Below the pieces are notes generated by a model. The model was not told the origin of the DNA. It did not search any database and worked only from the letters and a program-made list of their open reading frames with translations. The translations under genes were made by a program, and so were the position numbers. Shown piece after piece: positions 50,501 to 61,023 of a DNA stretch of 64,000 nucleotides (positions are counted from its first letter, which is position 1; every line of letters begins with the position of its first letter). This DNA is from a virus, in the IMG/VR virus record IMGVR_UViG_3300042515_001753, positions 62,001 to 126,000 of that record, one strand, 5' to 3'.

Positions 50501-53500
50501 ATTAATTCTATTTCCATTAATTGCATTATACTGCTCAATATCAATCGATTCTTCTATTGTTCCATAACTTAAACTTGGAGCAGTATTTTGTGTATCTAAA
50601 GTTGTATACAAGCACTGATTAAATGCTAAAATATTAACCTCAGAAGTTACTGATGGTTCTGGATAAAATTTTAGTATGAAATTACTACCAGAATATTCTC
50701 CACCAAAAGTTCCAATTCCGTTTGTACTTCCGACAGAAAGAAAAGGTGATTGTTGAACATAAATGTTAGTTTCATCCTGCACTAACATTATTTGATGAAG
50801 AGCACTTGTTGACCCAACACTTACTTCTACTAAAGATTTGACTGCATTAAAATTAGTTTTATTCAGTGATATTACAGTTGATGCTGAAGAAACTGTAGAT
50901 GAATAAGTTGATTGATATATAGCACTCCTTTCATTTCCTGGTATTTGACCTGGAGATATGAATCTATATGTATCTGCACCCACAGATGTTGTTCCAAACC
51001 CAACAATCTTTGATCTAACATTTACTGAATTTGGGGAATTGTTAATATAGTTTAATGATAAAACTCCAGAAGAAATGCTTGCACCAAATGAGCCTATGTT
51101 ATTTCCAGAATAATAATTGCTTAAAAATTCAGAATCAAAATAATATTCTGATATATAAGTGTCTGTCCCATCGTGGTTCAAATATACTTCAACAAAGTTC
51201 ATTTGATTTGTTACTGAATCAATAATCTGAATATTTGAATATAATGAAGAAAATTTATTTGCCTGTACGGATATAATTGAAGTTTGTATTCCAGTTGTCG
51301 CAGTTCTATTTGAACCAGTTAAATTGATAAATCCAACAGAAGTTGTTCCAATTCCTGGCAAAACAGAATTAAAATTGCTATTAATTAATTTAATATCATA
51401 ATCAATATTGAATGGATCTTTTGGAACAAATCTTAAGTAATTACTATCATCTACATCATCTGTAATTAATATAAATTCTCCTATAGGTTCTCCAGAAATA
51501 TGCGTAAGTCCAACTCCAGCGTTGACTAGTGTTGATTTTTCAGCCAAAAATGAATTACTTCCATCATTCAGTAAAACTAATTCCGTTAATTGAATTTCGG
51601 TATTGTCCAGACTGGAAACCCTGACCAATATATTATCATAAGATACTCCAGTATTTAATTCTAGTAAATTAATAAATTCACTTGGATTTCCATCAGAGTC
51701 GGAAAATTGACGATTTATGTCATCTATTTTTAAAACTACATTACTTCTACACTCAATATAATCAGTTAATTTTTTATTTTTTAATTTTAAAAACTTTGAA
51801 GAAGTTCCAACTAAATCAATATCTTTTACTAAATCAAAATCATAAATTGTATCTACTCTATTTTCCTCTATTATGTCATAAAGTATACTTATATTATTAT
51901 TGGAAGTTACAACATCAAAGTTTGCAGTTGATGTAATTCCAGTATCTGCAAAATTCTTCAATCCACTTGTATGAACTAAACTATTAACTGGTGTTCTTAA
52001 TTCTTGATATGTAATTGGACTCTTTATAGTATAGGAAAGATTTTGATAATAATCATTATCAGCAACAACTTGATTATCTTGATCCAATTTACCAATATCA
52101 TTAGACCATCCAATATTTTTTTCAATTGAGTAGTCAACCTTAAATCTACCAATACCAGATTCAATTTTATCTATTGTCGCTACATTTCCAGATTCTTTTC
52201 CTACAATAATTTCCCCAACAGACAAATCATAAGTTCCAGATACTTTAATAAATGAATTTTCATAAGAGGAAATTTCTAAATCTCTCTCAGTATTATTTGA
52301 GATTAGTTTTTCTCCAATAATAAACTCAGATTGAATTTGTGTAACATTAAATATGGGATAATCTGTGCTTTTTATAATATTTCCAACAGAATCCTGAATT
52401 GTTTTTGCTATCCCCGTATTTGTGGTTAATCCAGAAATGTTAATTGTTACTGAATCAAGAGTTCCAGCATTACTATAGTTATTAATCGTAAAGAATTGAT
52501 ATCCATAATCTTCAGAATTAAATCCAGTCCCTTCAGTGCTAAATTTTTGAATTCCTTCTACAAATACTTTATCTCCACTAGAAAATGGGAAGGCGGAAAA
52601 TCCTAAAGTTGGTGTTGTTATGAAGCAAGTAAAAATTCCACTTGAAGAAGATTGAACTTGTTGAATACTAATTCCATTAGTATTATTGGTGGTGAATAAT
52701 TGTACCGTTGTTTCTGGAAGACCCTTTGGTTGTTGTATGATATTTACAGAATCAATAGAATTTCCGGACAGTTTTGCTTCTAATATTCCACTATCAATTT
52801 GTTCACCAGTGCTTGAATCCACAATTATTACTGATGGCGCATCAGTATATCCTTTTCCACCATCTGTAACTGTAATAATACCAATTGTATTTGAATTTTT
52901 AATTGTAATTAGTGGAGATATTAATGCAGTTGGTTGTAAAGTTTTATCTGATGAATATTGAAATCCTTCATTAATGATTCTTACTTCTTTTGCATTACCT
53001 ATGGACGTTGATTTTGGAGTAATGTAGGCATCTTTTCCATCGATAGAATTAGATCCTACAAATGTGGGAAGTTTTTTATATCCAGAACTACCAGAAATAA
53101 TATTAATTTTATTAATAGAACCTTTTGCTGATAATGATGTTGTGGTGTATTGCAATTTATCACACTCATTTTGAGTATATGATAATTTTTCCGGTTTTTC
53201 TGATAAAGAAATGCTAAATGTTGTTGACCCTACGCCAGAAATTGTATAATTGGAATTGTATATACTATTCACAAATAATATTTCAGAATAATTACTCACT
53301 TCTTTGTCAGAAGTACTAATATATCCGGATTTTTCTAAATTGTAGTATAATTTAGTTGGTAGATTTTCACTATAATTGATAGTTGAAGAAGCATTAGTAG
53401 AAACTCCAATGGTTCCTATACCAGATAATGTAAATAAGTCGGATGATGGAGTTGAAATAAACTCATTATTATATTGATTATCATAATAAAGTTTAAATTT

Positions 53501-56500
53501 ATATCCCACTAAAGAACTATCGGATAAGTTAAATACTAAGTTATTATTTTTAAATGATTTAATTTGTGGATTTATTAATGAAATACTTTGACTCGACCCA
53601 CCAGTACTGGAGATATTTACAGTTGTTGGAGGAACAGTTTTAGAATCTACATATGTTTCAGAAAGTTTTATTATATTTTCATTAACTCTATAAACATAAT
53701 AAAATCCAGTTGATAATCCGGATGCAACTAAATTGGATGAATATAAAACCTTATCTCCAGTTTTTAAGTTATGTGAATTAATTGAAATAGTATTTGTTGT
53801 AGTATTAATTGCCGTTGAACTAAATCCAATTGGATTAATTAAAATATTGTCAGTTATTAAATCTCTTTTGATATAAATTGATGTGGAAGTTCCAATCCCT
53901 ACAGAAAGATTTGGTTCGATACTTAAACTAATAACATCTCCACTAGAAAGTTCGTGAGAAGTTGATACTGAAACAGTAGACTTAACTCTTTCAACTTTTC
54001 CAACTATCTGTGGATATACACTTTCAAATGAATACTTATCATTATCACTACCATTAGTAATAAAAAATACCTCAGAAGAGTTGAGTGTGGTTTTTATTCC
54101 AATAGTATTAATATTCTTATCAGTTACATATACATTTTGAGGTAAATTAAATTGAGTTCCTGTTGGTGAAGTAGAAACTGCAATATTTGAACCATTATTT
54201 GTAAATGTTACTAGTTGATTATTTGTAAATGGATGATTCTCAATATAAATTCCCTGTGTTGGGACAATTCTGGTAATATTAGAATCTCCAAATTCAAATG
54301 TTAGTTTATTTGTAATTCCAGGTGTAGTACCAATTCCTACTGATTGTACTGGATTAAAAAACACCTTATTATTTACATTAGACTCAAAGTAATCTATTTT
54401 TTGTGAAATAGTAAATGAATCTGGAATAAAGTTTATTTGAGTAGTTGCCGTATGAGATACTCCAGTAGATCCTCTTTGTACTTTAAGTATATTAAGGTTT
54501 TCATATACTTCAAGCACCGATAGTGTTTCACTGCCTATTCTAATACTACTTCCTACAGATACCCTTGTTGGAAGTTGAGTAATGTAAATCTCAGTTGTGA
54601 ATCCAGATGTTGATGAGGGAACATCCTTAAGAACATTTGAGTAATAGGAAGATACTCCAATCTTATATGAATTATTTAACTTGGATAGATTGGTCGAAAA
54701 TCCCGAAATCACAACAAAATCATTATTGGAAAAATTATGATATGGTTTAATGGTAACCTTTACTTCTTCTCCGTCATTATATGTAAAAATAGAATTCTCA
54801 TAAGTTTCTACTGAAGTATCTATTTTTGTAATATCTTTTCCTTCTATTGAAGAGACTCTTGCTACTAATCCACCACCAGAAGTATTGGCACCATCAAAAT
54901 TTAAAACATCATTAACTTTATAATCGGATCCGGAATTAATAATATCAAATGCATTTACAAATCCTTCGGATACTGATTCAACAATTGACTCTTGGTTCGT
55001 AATTTCATTAGTCTCTGTTATAAAATCATTTTTTGCATAATCATCAGACACTTTATATGGTAGAGTATTTCTAAGTAAATTTGAGTTATTAAAATCAAAT
55101 GTTTGATTTAAAGTAGAATTTTCATTTAAAGTATTAGATCTATATTTGTTTCCTACAAAATAGGGAAATATTGGGGTCAAAAAAGTGTCAAGAGTTGCAA
55201 AATATGCATATACTCCATTTGGAAATTCTGGCGTTCTTCCAAATCTTCCATTATTTTCATCCAAGTCTCCAGAATTTGTATACTCATAATCTTCAACAAA
55301 AAATCCTGATGGAAATGAAGGTCTATCGACAACATTGGAAGGATTTAGTGCATATCCAGATTCTAACAATTTAGGAACAGAGTTTGAATCTTCCGAATCA
55401 AAATATCCATATGGTCCATATATTGGATTTCCATCATATGCCCATCCGATTATATTAGATACTTGCAGACCATTATCACCAAATGAATTTCTTAAATTTT
55501 CAAAATATCCACAAACAGAATACTGCAATTCATTTTCAGATTCTATTAAAATCTCATCACCAATCTTTAAGTTATTATTGACAGTTAGAGATCTAATATT
55601 AGCATTTAGAATTGCATTAGAACCTGCAGATTTTACTTCAATTATTGTAGAATTGGTGGAGTATCCAATTCCTGGATTTATTATCTTAATATCTGTTATT
55701 TTTTGGTTAGTAATGACTGGTCTTAAATCTGCTCCGGACCCTACACCAGTTAAATCAGTTACAATCAAATCGGGAATTGAATAATAATCAACACCACCAT
55801 ATTGAATATTTACAGAATTAATTTGACCGTTGGTGATAATTGGTTTTAATTTTGCCTCACTTCCGGTTTTTATTGTTATTAATGGTCTTCTTTCAAGATT
55901 TATAATTGTGGATCCATATCCAACTCCACTTTCATATAGATACACATCTATAATACTGCCTTTAACAATTGGAGATGCTACAAGAGATTGAATCTGTTGA
56001 CTTGTAGTACCAAATCCAACAGGGGTATATTGTATAGAAACAGAAATATCAGGATAACTAAAATATTGATATCCAGATCCAATAGAAGAAAATTTAATAT
56101 AATTTTTTCTAGTGTAGTTTGATATGTCAGTTCCACCAATTCCAGCATCACAAAGTCTAAAAGAATCATCATTATTTTTCAATACATAATATTGAGATAA
56201 TGTTGAAATTCCAATTGTAGATGTTTGATATTGATAAGTTACAAGTTCCCCGTCATTAAATCCGTGGTTTTTAAAATTAATTGTGTTGTTGGATGTAGAT
56301 ATTCCTGCCGAAGAGACAATTAATTCTCTATTCGTGTATCCACTACCACCATTTAATATTTTAATCTCTGATATGGTATTTTTAAATGATGCGGTAGAAA
56401 ACTTATGAATTCCTGCAGTATTAGTTCCACTAAAAGATACTGTATTGATTCCGGATAAGTAATCTGAATTAGTTTGATAGAGTCTGATAGTTCTATTGTT

Positions 56501-59131
56501 ATCAATTTTGGAATAATATGTTGCATTATTTACTAAAGTTAAATTTGTAGACCCAATACCAATTGGAGAATTTCCATTAGAATTGTAAACTATTAATTCT
56601 CCATTACTTAAATTGTGATCCGTTAAAAACGACAATTGATTTGTGGTTGAACTAATTCCTCCGGAATTTGTTGACAACCTGGCATCAAACAAAATATCTC
56701 TCTTTCTCTTTGTAATAATAGGTTCTAATACACAACCAGACCCATTACCGCCAGTTATACCAATAGATACGATTGTATTGATATCATAGTCTTGAGAATC
56801 AATATAAACTTTTTTAATTGACCCACTAACTACTGGACGAACTAATGCTGTAGATCCAGTTCCGGAAGAAACCGATATTAGCGGAGGATTAATGACATCA
56901 TATCCAATTCCACCATTTAATACACTAATAGATTTTAAGGGACCATAGTATACTTTATCATTAGATTTGTAATTATTAATTTCTACACCATTAATTAACA
57001 TTCCAATTGAACCTGGAAGTGTTAATTCTCCAGTTCCGGTATCGATATTTTCAGATAATGGAAATTTTTTAAATAATTTTTGAGCTCCAATTATGTTAGA
57101 TTTTTGAGAATATAATGTAAATCTATGAGTTTGATTAACAAAATTTGAATCTGAGAATGTTAAGAAATCATTAGTTCCAACAAATGATAATGATGAATAT
57201 AGTCTTATTTTATTGGAAGGATTTAGAACTTGCACATAATAATCTCCAGTATCTAATCCAACAATAGGTGTTCCTGATGGTTGGTAGTAGACTCTATCTC
57301 CAGTAATAAATGGAACAGGGTTTTGAAATACTATGCTTGTATAGTTATTATCTATTTCATCGGATATCTCTAGTGCAACTGATGATTTAATATCTTTTGT
57401 TATTCTGTATGTAAAATTTCCATTATATCCATCTCTACCTGAAGGTAATGAGTTAGAAGCTACATATGCATACTCATCATCAGTATATAAATTTTGAATA
57501 TCGGATAAAATAACATTATTTCCAAACTGTATTGGAACAATAGTGCTATTTGCGGTATTAATTTTTCTTCTTAAATCATATTTTGCTTCATTTTCTGGAG
57601 AAAATACCAAATTATCAATAATAACTCTATTTTGTGAAAATATAATGTCCGAAACATATGCACCCGAGGATGACACTACAGTAGTACTATCTCTTTCTAA
57701 AATTTCAACTTCATCCCCGATTTTTAAACTAGACCTGTCAATAGGACTTGTAAGGGTAAAGTTGCTGATATTTTCTATTTCATATCTAGATCCCGTATTG
57801 TATATCCAGGAATTTGCAAAAACTTCTTCGTATGTCTTATTTTGCTGTGGATTTTTAATTAAATCTCCAATATTTTTAACTGAGATTATTTGCCCTTCAT
57901 CCAAATTCAAAGTATCCGATACTTGAACAAATTTGGATAATACTCCAGTAAGTCTCAACTCAACTTTTTTGTTTAGATCTCCATCTTCATAACCATAATA
58001 AATTTCATCAGATCTTATATCATCTGTTGAGAAAATCTCAGATATAATTCCTGTACATCCAAAAAACTGATTAATACTTTTGCTAGTATAAGTAATTGTA
58101 TTGTTTCCAGATATGATTGTTCCTTGTTCTGGGAATCCTATTGTAGAATCTACTGATATTACTGATGACCCAATAGTGACATTTTTTAGACTTTTTGTAT
58201 TTGGGGTAATTGTAAAATTTCCAAGAACAGCAGAAGTATCATTATATCCAACAAAAAGTGAAATTTTAAAATATTGTACATTATTTCTAGTAAATGGTGC
58301 TATTTCAGAAATTGAGGCACTAGTACCATCATCATTAAATTTTTTAATTGTTTGACCTAGTAATTTAGAAGGATTTCCAGAAATTCTTTCTGCAATTACA
58401 ATTTCTCTTCTTATAAATTCTGCCGAAGATGGTTTAATTAAAAAATTCTCTAAATTTACTACCTGAGGAGTTACTCCATATAAAACATTAAATAAAATTC
58501 TAAATGATTCATCAGTTCCTTTTGCCTGATAAAAGGATCTTGCTTCTTTTATAAAGTTACCAACATTTAAATCTGATACAAAATCAACGTCTTCTAGACC
58601 AGGAGTAAAAGTATACTTTATTTTTTTATAAAATTCTTTTAGGAATAAAGAACTTAGATTTTGTACAGAAGAACCTTCATTATGGGATGCAGATACCGAT
58701 TCCGAAAATACTAACTCCTCTTGATTCGAATCTGAATGATAATTAGTAACACCACTAAATCCACGAACACATCCAGTAAATGTATTTGTAGTTATTCCAG
58801 TATATGTAATAATTTCATCATCAATTTTTAATAATCCATAAGTTTGAGGAAATCCTTTAGTGGAAGTAACTGTAACAATTCCCGAAGAAGATGAAATATT
58901 GGTAGATAGTTCGGTAGATCCTACAATAACTTCTGGAGTTAAATTATCTAACTTCAGATATTGGTCTAAATTTTCTGCAATATCAACTACGCCACTTTGA
59001 TATTCTTGAGAAATATAATATTGCTTTAAAAATTCTGCCGTATTTGGACTCTCATCCAAAATAAAATTTGGAAGCTGATTTTCAATAACTTGCTGAACCT
59101 TAACTCTAGATTCGAACCCAGTCTGTATCAT
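47558..59131 (-). CDS. 7: Giant gp7-like baseplate wedge protein
   Basis: 3857 residues against 1032 in T4 gp7; the longest gene of the window. The first 270 residues match the conserved C-terminal part of T4 gp7: TAEFLKQYYISQEYQ, KEFYKKIKYTF, IKEARSFYQAKGTDESFRIL, FNVLYGVTPQVVNLENFL. The remainder is a string of beta modules: at least eight GxGY repeats (such as VLNGGIGYDVINPPLISV, VTDGGKGYTDAPSVIIV, VVGGGTGYTNPQVFV), a YHYH-type domain near 1220-1335 (GWAYDGNPIYGPYGY, LDENNGRF, TPEFPNGVYAYFAT) and a conserved end (GKYSWGRMSGFSRSGSPISIGV). No stop interrupts the frame. The place between gp6 and gp8 fixes the gp7 call. Confidence 0.88.
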   Translation of the reverse strand: MIQTGFESRVKVQQVIENQLPNFILDESPNTAEFLKQYYISQEYQSGVVDIAENLDQYLKLDNLTPEVIVGSTELSTNISSSSGIVTVTSTKGFPQTYGLLKIDDEIITYTGITTNTFTGCVRGFSGVTNYHSDSNQEELVFSESVSASHNEGSSVQNLSSLFLKEFYKKIKYTFTPGLEDVDFVSDLNVGNFIKEARSFYQAKGTDESFRILFNVLYGVTPQVVNLENFLIKPSSAEFIRREIVIAERISGNPSKLLGQTIKKFNDDGTSASISEIAPFTRNNVQYFKISLFVGYNDTSAVLGNFTITPNTKSLKNVTIGSSVISVDSTIGFPEQGTIISGNNTITYTSKSINQFFGCTGIISEIFSTDDIRSDEIYYGYEDGDLNKKVELRLTGVLSKFVQVSDTLNLDEGQIISVKNIGDLIKNPQQNKTYEEVFANSWIYNTGSRYEIENISNFTLTSPIDRSSLKIGDEVEILERDSTTVVSSSGAYVSDIIFSQNRVIIDNLVFSPENEAKYDLRRKINTANSTIVPIQFGNNVILSDIQNLYTDDEYAYVASNSLPSGRDGYNGNFTYRITKDIKSSVALEISDEIDNNYTSIVFQNPVPFITGDRVYYQPSGTPIVGLDTGDYYVQVLNPSNKIRLYSSLSFVGTNDFLTFSDSNFVNQTHRFTLYSQKSNIIGAQKLFKKFPLSENIDTGTGELTLPGSIGMLINGVEINNYKSNDKVYYGPLKSISVLNGGIGYDVINPPLISVSSGTGSTALVRPVVSGSIKKVYIDSQDYDINTIVSIGITGGNGSGCVLEPIITKRKRDILFDARLSTNSGGISSTTNQLSFLTDHNLSNGELIVYNSNGNSPIGIGSTNLTLVNNATYYSKIDNNRTIRLYQTNSDYLSGINTVSFSGTNTAGIHKFSTASFKNTISEIKILNGGSGYTNRELIVSSAGISTSNNTINFKNHGFNDGELVTYQYQTSTIGISTLSQYYVLKNNDDSFRLCDAGIGGTDISNYTRKNYIKFSSIGSGYQYFSYPDISVSIQYTPVGFGTTSQQIQSLVASPIVKGSIIDVYLYESGVGYGSTIINLERRPLITIKTGSEAKLKPIITNGQINSVNIQYGGVDYYSIPDLIVTDLTGVGSGADLRPVITNQKITDIKIINPGIGYSTNSTIIEVKSAGSNAILNANIRSLTVNNNLKIGDEILIESENELQYSVCGYFENLRNSFGDNGLQVSNIIGWAYDGNPIYGPYGYFDSEDSNSVPKLLESGYALNPSNVVDRPSFPSGFFVEDYEYTNSGDLDENNGRFGRTPEFPNGVYAYFATLDTFLTPIFPYFVGNKYRSNTLNENSTLNQTFDFNNSNLLRNTLPYKVSDDYAKNDFITETNEITNQESIVESVSEGFVNAFDIINSGSDYKVNDVLNFDGANTSGGGLVARVSSIEGKDITKIDTSVETYENSIFTYNDGEEVKVTIKPYHNFSNNDFVVISGFSTNLSKLNNSYKIGVSSYYSNVLKDVPSSTSGFTTEIYITQLPTRVSVGSSIRIGSETLSVLEVYENLNILKVQRGSTGVSHTATTQINFIPDSFTISQKIDYFESNVNNKVFFNPVQSVGIGTTPGITNKLTFEFGDSNITRIVPTQGIYIENHPFTNNQLVTFTNNGSNIAVSTSPTGTQFNLPQNVYVTDKNINTIGIKTTLNSSEVFFITNGSDNDKYSFESVYPQIVGKVERVKSTVSVSTSHELSSGDVISLSIEPNLSVGIGTSTSIYIKRDLITDNILINPIGFSSTAINTTTNTISINSHNLKTGDKVLYSSNLVASGLSTGFYYVYRVNENIIKLSETYVDSKTVPPTTVNISSTGGSSQSISLINPQIKSFKNNNLVFNLSDSSLVGYKFKLYYDNQYNNEFISTPSSDLFTLSGIGTIGVSTNASSTINYSENLPTKLYYNLEKSGYISTSDKEVSNYSEILFVNSIYNSNYTISGVGSTTFSISLSEKPEKLSYTQNECDKLQYTTTSLSAKGSINKINIISGSSGYKKLPTFVGSNSIDGKDAYITPKSTSIGNAKEVRIINEGFQYSSDKTLQPTALISPLITIKNSNTIGIITVTDGGKGYTDAPSVIIVDSSTGEQIDSGILEAKLSGNSIDSVNIIQQPKGLPETTVQLFTTNNTNGISIQQVQSSSSGIFTCFITTPTLGFSAFPFSSGDKVFVEGIQKFSTEGTGFNSEDYGYQFFTINNYSNAGTLDSVTINISGLTTNTGIAKTIQDSVGNIIKSTDYPIFNVTQIQSEFIIGEKLISNNTERDLEISSYENSFIKVSGTYDLSVGEIIVGKESGNVATIDKIESGIGRFKVDYSIEKNIGWSNDIGKLDQDNQVVADNDYYQNLSYTIKSPITYQELRTPVNSLVHTSGLKNFADTGITSTANFDVVTSNNNISILYDIIEENRVDTIYDFDLVKDIDLVGTSSKFLKLKNKKLTDYIECRSNVVLKIDDINRQFSDSDGNPSEFINLLELNTGVSYDNILVRVSSLDNTEIQLTELVLLNDGSNSFLAEKSTLVNAGVGLTHISGEPIGEFILITDDVDDSNYLRFVPKDPFNIDYDIKLINSNFNSVLPGIGTTSVGFINLTGSNRTATTGIQTSIISVQANKFSSLYSNIQIIDSVTNQMNFVEVYLNHDGTDTYISEYYFDSEFLSNYYSGNNIGSFGASISSGVLSLNYINNSPNSVNVRSKIVGFGTTSVGADTYRFISPGQIPGNERSAIYQSTYSSTVSSASTVISLNKTNFNAVKSLVEVSVGSTSALHQIMLVQDETNIYVQQSPFLSVGSTNGIGTFGGEYSGSNFILKFYPEPSVTSEVNILAFNQCLYTTLDTQNTAPSLSYGTIEESIDIEQYNAINGNRINRNNFNLKSNGIEIFAKRFNPTNSTILDPSTGIFTIQNHFFSNLEELIYTPKSTFIGVGASAMEIGAGPTLLPSEVYVIKLSDSTFKLATTKSNAISGIAVTFTSYGSGNAHQLEMDKKLEKALITIDNIVQYPLLFTPISYTLLNNGGQISAGSSIFALSGISTIIPKDILKIDNEYMGIINVGLGTTNVGPITNSGNINLVEVTRGFVGSSASTHTDSTSVRIYKGSYNIVDGDIFFAESPRGNPQIIKDSSNLTFETSDFTGRVFLRNDYTSNQLYDDISSQFTGIGRTFTLTVGGANTVGLGTSGGNGILFINGVFQTPTTLNNPENNFSIIENTVSGISSVVFSGIRDPDNLNIITSEFDVNQNQTPRGGIIVSLGSSTGLGYAPLVGAAVTAVVGAGGSIVSVGLGTTDNLGSGYNGIVSVGVSVYQNGHTGAAATISATVGAGGVLSFAVVGGGTGYTNPQVFVSEPSYENLNVIGVSRLGVGATTNTGIGLLLNVEVGASSTTGIGSTYFEVSKFSISRQGYSFRRGDVFKPVGLVTAKGLASPLSEFQLTVVDTFSDSFAAWQFGEFDYIDSIKNYQDGVRTRFPLYYNNELLSFESSEGSQVNLSNALLIVINGVIQDPGVAYQFDGGTSFIFTTAPRPEDNVAIFFYKGTDGVDVIVNDSINETLKRGDTVQVLKNNSIPGTITQDKRIVFDLSFSDKFETNLYSNQGVDSENNKPLSWIKQKVDRKINGEDVYKTRDSIESLIYPTAKIIKDFSTTDTQIFVDNAEFFEYDNTISPEPFSSLIVNGISTNASGAVELISNITLINGFSGIITGITTTTGSGGNPLALKFHLNSSSFTGLSTGYPIYIFDTRVGKGVTSINTSNSAVVGIGTTFIDNIYYIHQFSSSGTVGIITCNILSTTSTTGLSSSGSISNPVGKYSWGRMSGFSRSGSPISIGVTGNTVDVGLTTFATIQRRGIGIRQTGALPKLL

Positions 59132-59132
59132 A

Positions 59133-61022
59133 TTACGCTCTTATTAAATTCCCGTTTGAATAACTTGATGTGTAATAGTCTCTGGTAAATAATGTACCGG
59201 ATATTTCATCACCAGAGGCAATTACATCTCTTACCATATTTATTGTGCTTTCTGAAATACTAAAATTTAAATATAAATCTTTTAGTCCTATAACATCATT
59301 TGATTCAGGAAATGCTTGTATTTCAATAATATTGTTTTCCTTAGATGTCGATATAATATTTACGGTTCCTAATTTAATTTCACCCTTTTCATAATCAACT
59401 GTTCCGGCAGATTTTATAACAACTCTTATAGTTCCATCACTTAAAGGTTTTACTATTGACAATATTCCGGTTTTTCCGTCAGTATTAGGAACATCCGTTA
59501 GGTATACTGTATCCGAATCTATTGAAATTTTAAATCCTGTACTTTTAATATTAAAACCATCAGAATTAATATGAAACTTATTTCCAAAGCATAATTCATA
59601 TTGAGCAAACTGGTTTATCATTGCCATCAAATCTCTTCTAATTCTAACCTTAGTAATATTAGAAGTTATAGAAGTATCACTATTGTCAATTATTTGAAGA
59701 ACCTTACTATACTTAAATCTTCCACCAAATGAATTAAGATCTATAGAATTTGAGTACTCTGTTAGTGAATTTACTACTTTTGTTTTTAGTGATTCTACTG
59801 CAGATACTTGAGAATAGTTATAATAAATTGATGAATCAATCTCCACATATAATATTTTAAGATCAATTATTTTTTGATTAATTCCAGAAATAGTATATTG
59901 CTTTAATTTATTAATAATTTGTTGTTTGTTAAAATCAGAAACAAAAGTTCCATTTTTTGGTTTAATAATTATCGATACCGTACCAAATTCCGGAGGTTCT
60001 AATTCTTCACCACCAATAATAGCAACCGATTCTGTATCCGGATATATTTTTTTTATAATTGCCTCATAATCTCTTGATGTTACTGCTCTATATTGAGATG
60101 AATATATTCTTGGTGCAAAATATTTAACAGAATCTATAGATTCTATATCAGAACCATTTTGAGATGGTTGATTTGTTACGACAGAGACTGAACCTATGTC
60201 AATTGTCGCGTTACTTGCATTTCTAACACTTCCAGAAAAAGAAAATGAAGAAGCGCCATTACCCTCTTCACCATCAGTAACAATATAATTTACCGTGATT
60301 ACTGCATTATTTTCTAATTTTTGCCCGATAAGACCATCGCCAAAAAGTAATTCATATTTTTCATCCTGAACTTCTTGTAATAGATAGATTCTTGAAGACG
60401 AATTTACTTCGAGAATATTATCAACAGAAGAATATTCTACTCCAAGATCACTATCATTAATTCCTTTCACATAAACGGAAATAGTTGAGGTGTCTATGAA
60501 TGGATTGTTTAATATAAATCTTTGGTCCAGAGATCCATCCACCACAAATTGTTTTGTCAAGAAGGTTCCTTGATAAATGTCAATATTATTAAAGGATGCT
60601 GTTCCTCCAACAACATTTGATGATATACTTTCTGGAATTGAAAATGTATATGATGTATTATCAACGGACCCTACACACACCAGACCTGCCTGTAAGGTGA
60701 GTGTGGGAGTATTTGCGGCAGTAGATATGTCAAATGATACCTGTGCCTTTGCTGCCGTCCTGGAACGAGGTACATATCCAATATTTCTTGCCAGTGAAAC
60801 GACATTTTCACGAAGAGTTGCCGAATCCAAAAAGGATTCATTCACAATCATGTTTGAGTTGAATGCCGTAATATAGGTATTATACGCCAGAGTATCTATT
60901 AATACCGAAAAATTAGACCCTTCAAAGTCAAAATCCGTGAATGTGGAGTTGGCACGGAGATAATCCTTGATAGAGGTCTTTATCTGATCAAAATCTAGAT
61001 TTGTAAACTTAGTAAAAGGCAT
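59133..61022 (-). CDS. 6: Baseplate wedge protein gp6
   Basis: Forms the inner ring of the baseplate. It has 629 residues (T4 has 660). Typical text: the N-terminal FTKFTNLDFDQIKTSIKDYLRAN, DFEGSNFSVLIDTLAYNTYI, NSNMIVNESFLDSATLRENVVSLARNIGYVPRSRTAAKA, LLFGDGLIGQKLENN, and IYSSQYRAVTSRDYEAIIKKIYPD of the J-like wedge family. One base separates it from gp25 and one from gp7, so the wedge genes form a tight unit. Confidence 0.97.
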   Translation of the reverse strand: MPFTKFTNLDFDQIKTSIKDYLRANSTFTDFDFEGSNFSVLIDTLAYNTYITAFNSNMIVNESFLDSATLRENVVSLARNIGYVPRSRTAAKAQVSFDISTAANTPTLTLQAGLVCVGSVDNTSYTFSIPESISSNVVGGTASFNNIDIYQGTFLTKQFVVDGSLDQRFILNNPFIDTSTISVYVKGINDSDLGVEYSSVDNILEVNSSSRIYLLQEVQDEKYELLFGDGLIGQKLENNAVITVNYIVTDGEEGNGASSFSFSGSVRNASNATIDIGSVSVVTNQPSQNGSDIESIDSVKYFAPRIYSSQYRAVTSRDYEAIIKKIYPDTESVAIIGGEELEPPEFGTVSIIIKPKNGTFVSDFNKQQIINKLKQYTISGINQKIIDLKILYVEIDSSIYYNYSQVSAVESLKTKVVNSLTEYSNSIDLNSFGGRFKYSKVLQIIDNSDTSITSNITKVRIRRDLMAMINQFAQYELCFGNKFHINSDGFNIKSTGFKISIDSDTVYLTDVPNTDGKTGILSIVKPLSDGTIRVVIKSAGTVDYEKGEIKLGTVNIISTSKENNIIEIQAFPESNDVIGLKDLYLNFSISESTINMVRDVIASGDEISGTLFTRDYYTSSYSNGNLIRA

Positions 61023-61023
61023 T

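Noticed and set aside
55335-55784. 149-codon plus-strand ORF within the giant baseplate gene
   Set aside because: Long by chance in a low-stop antisense frame; the sense protein shows clear domains there.
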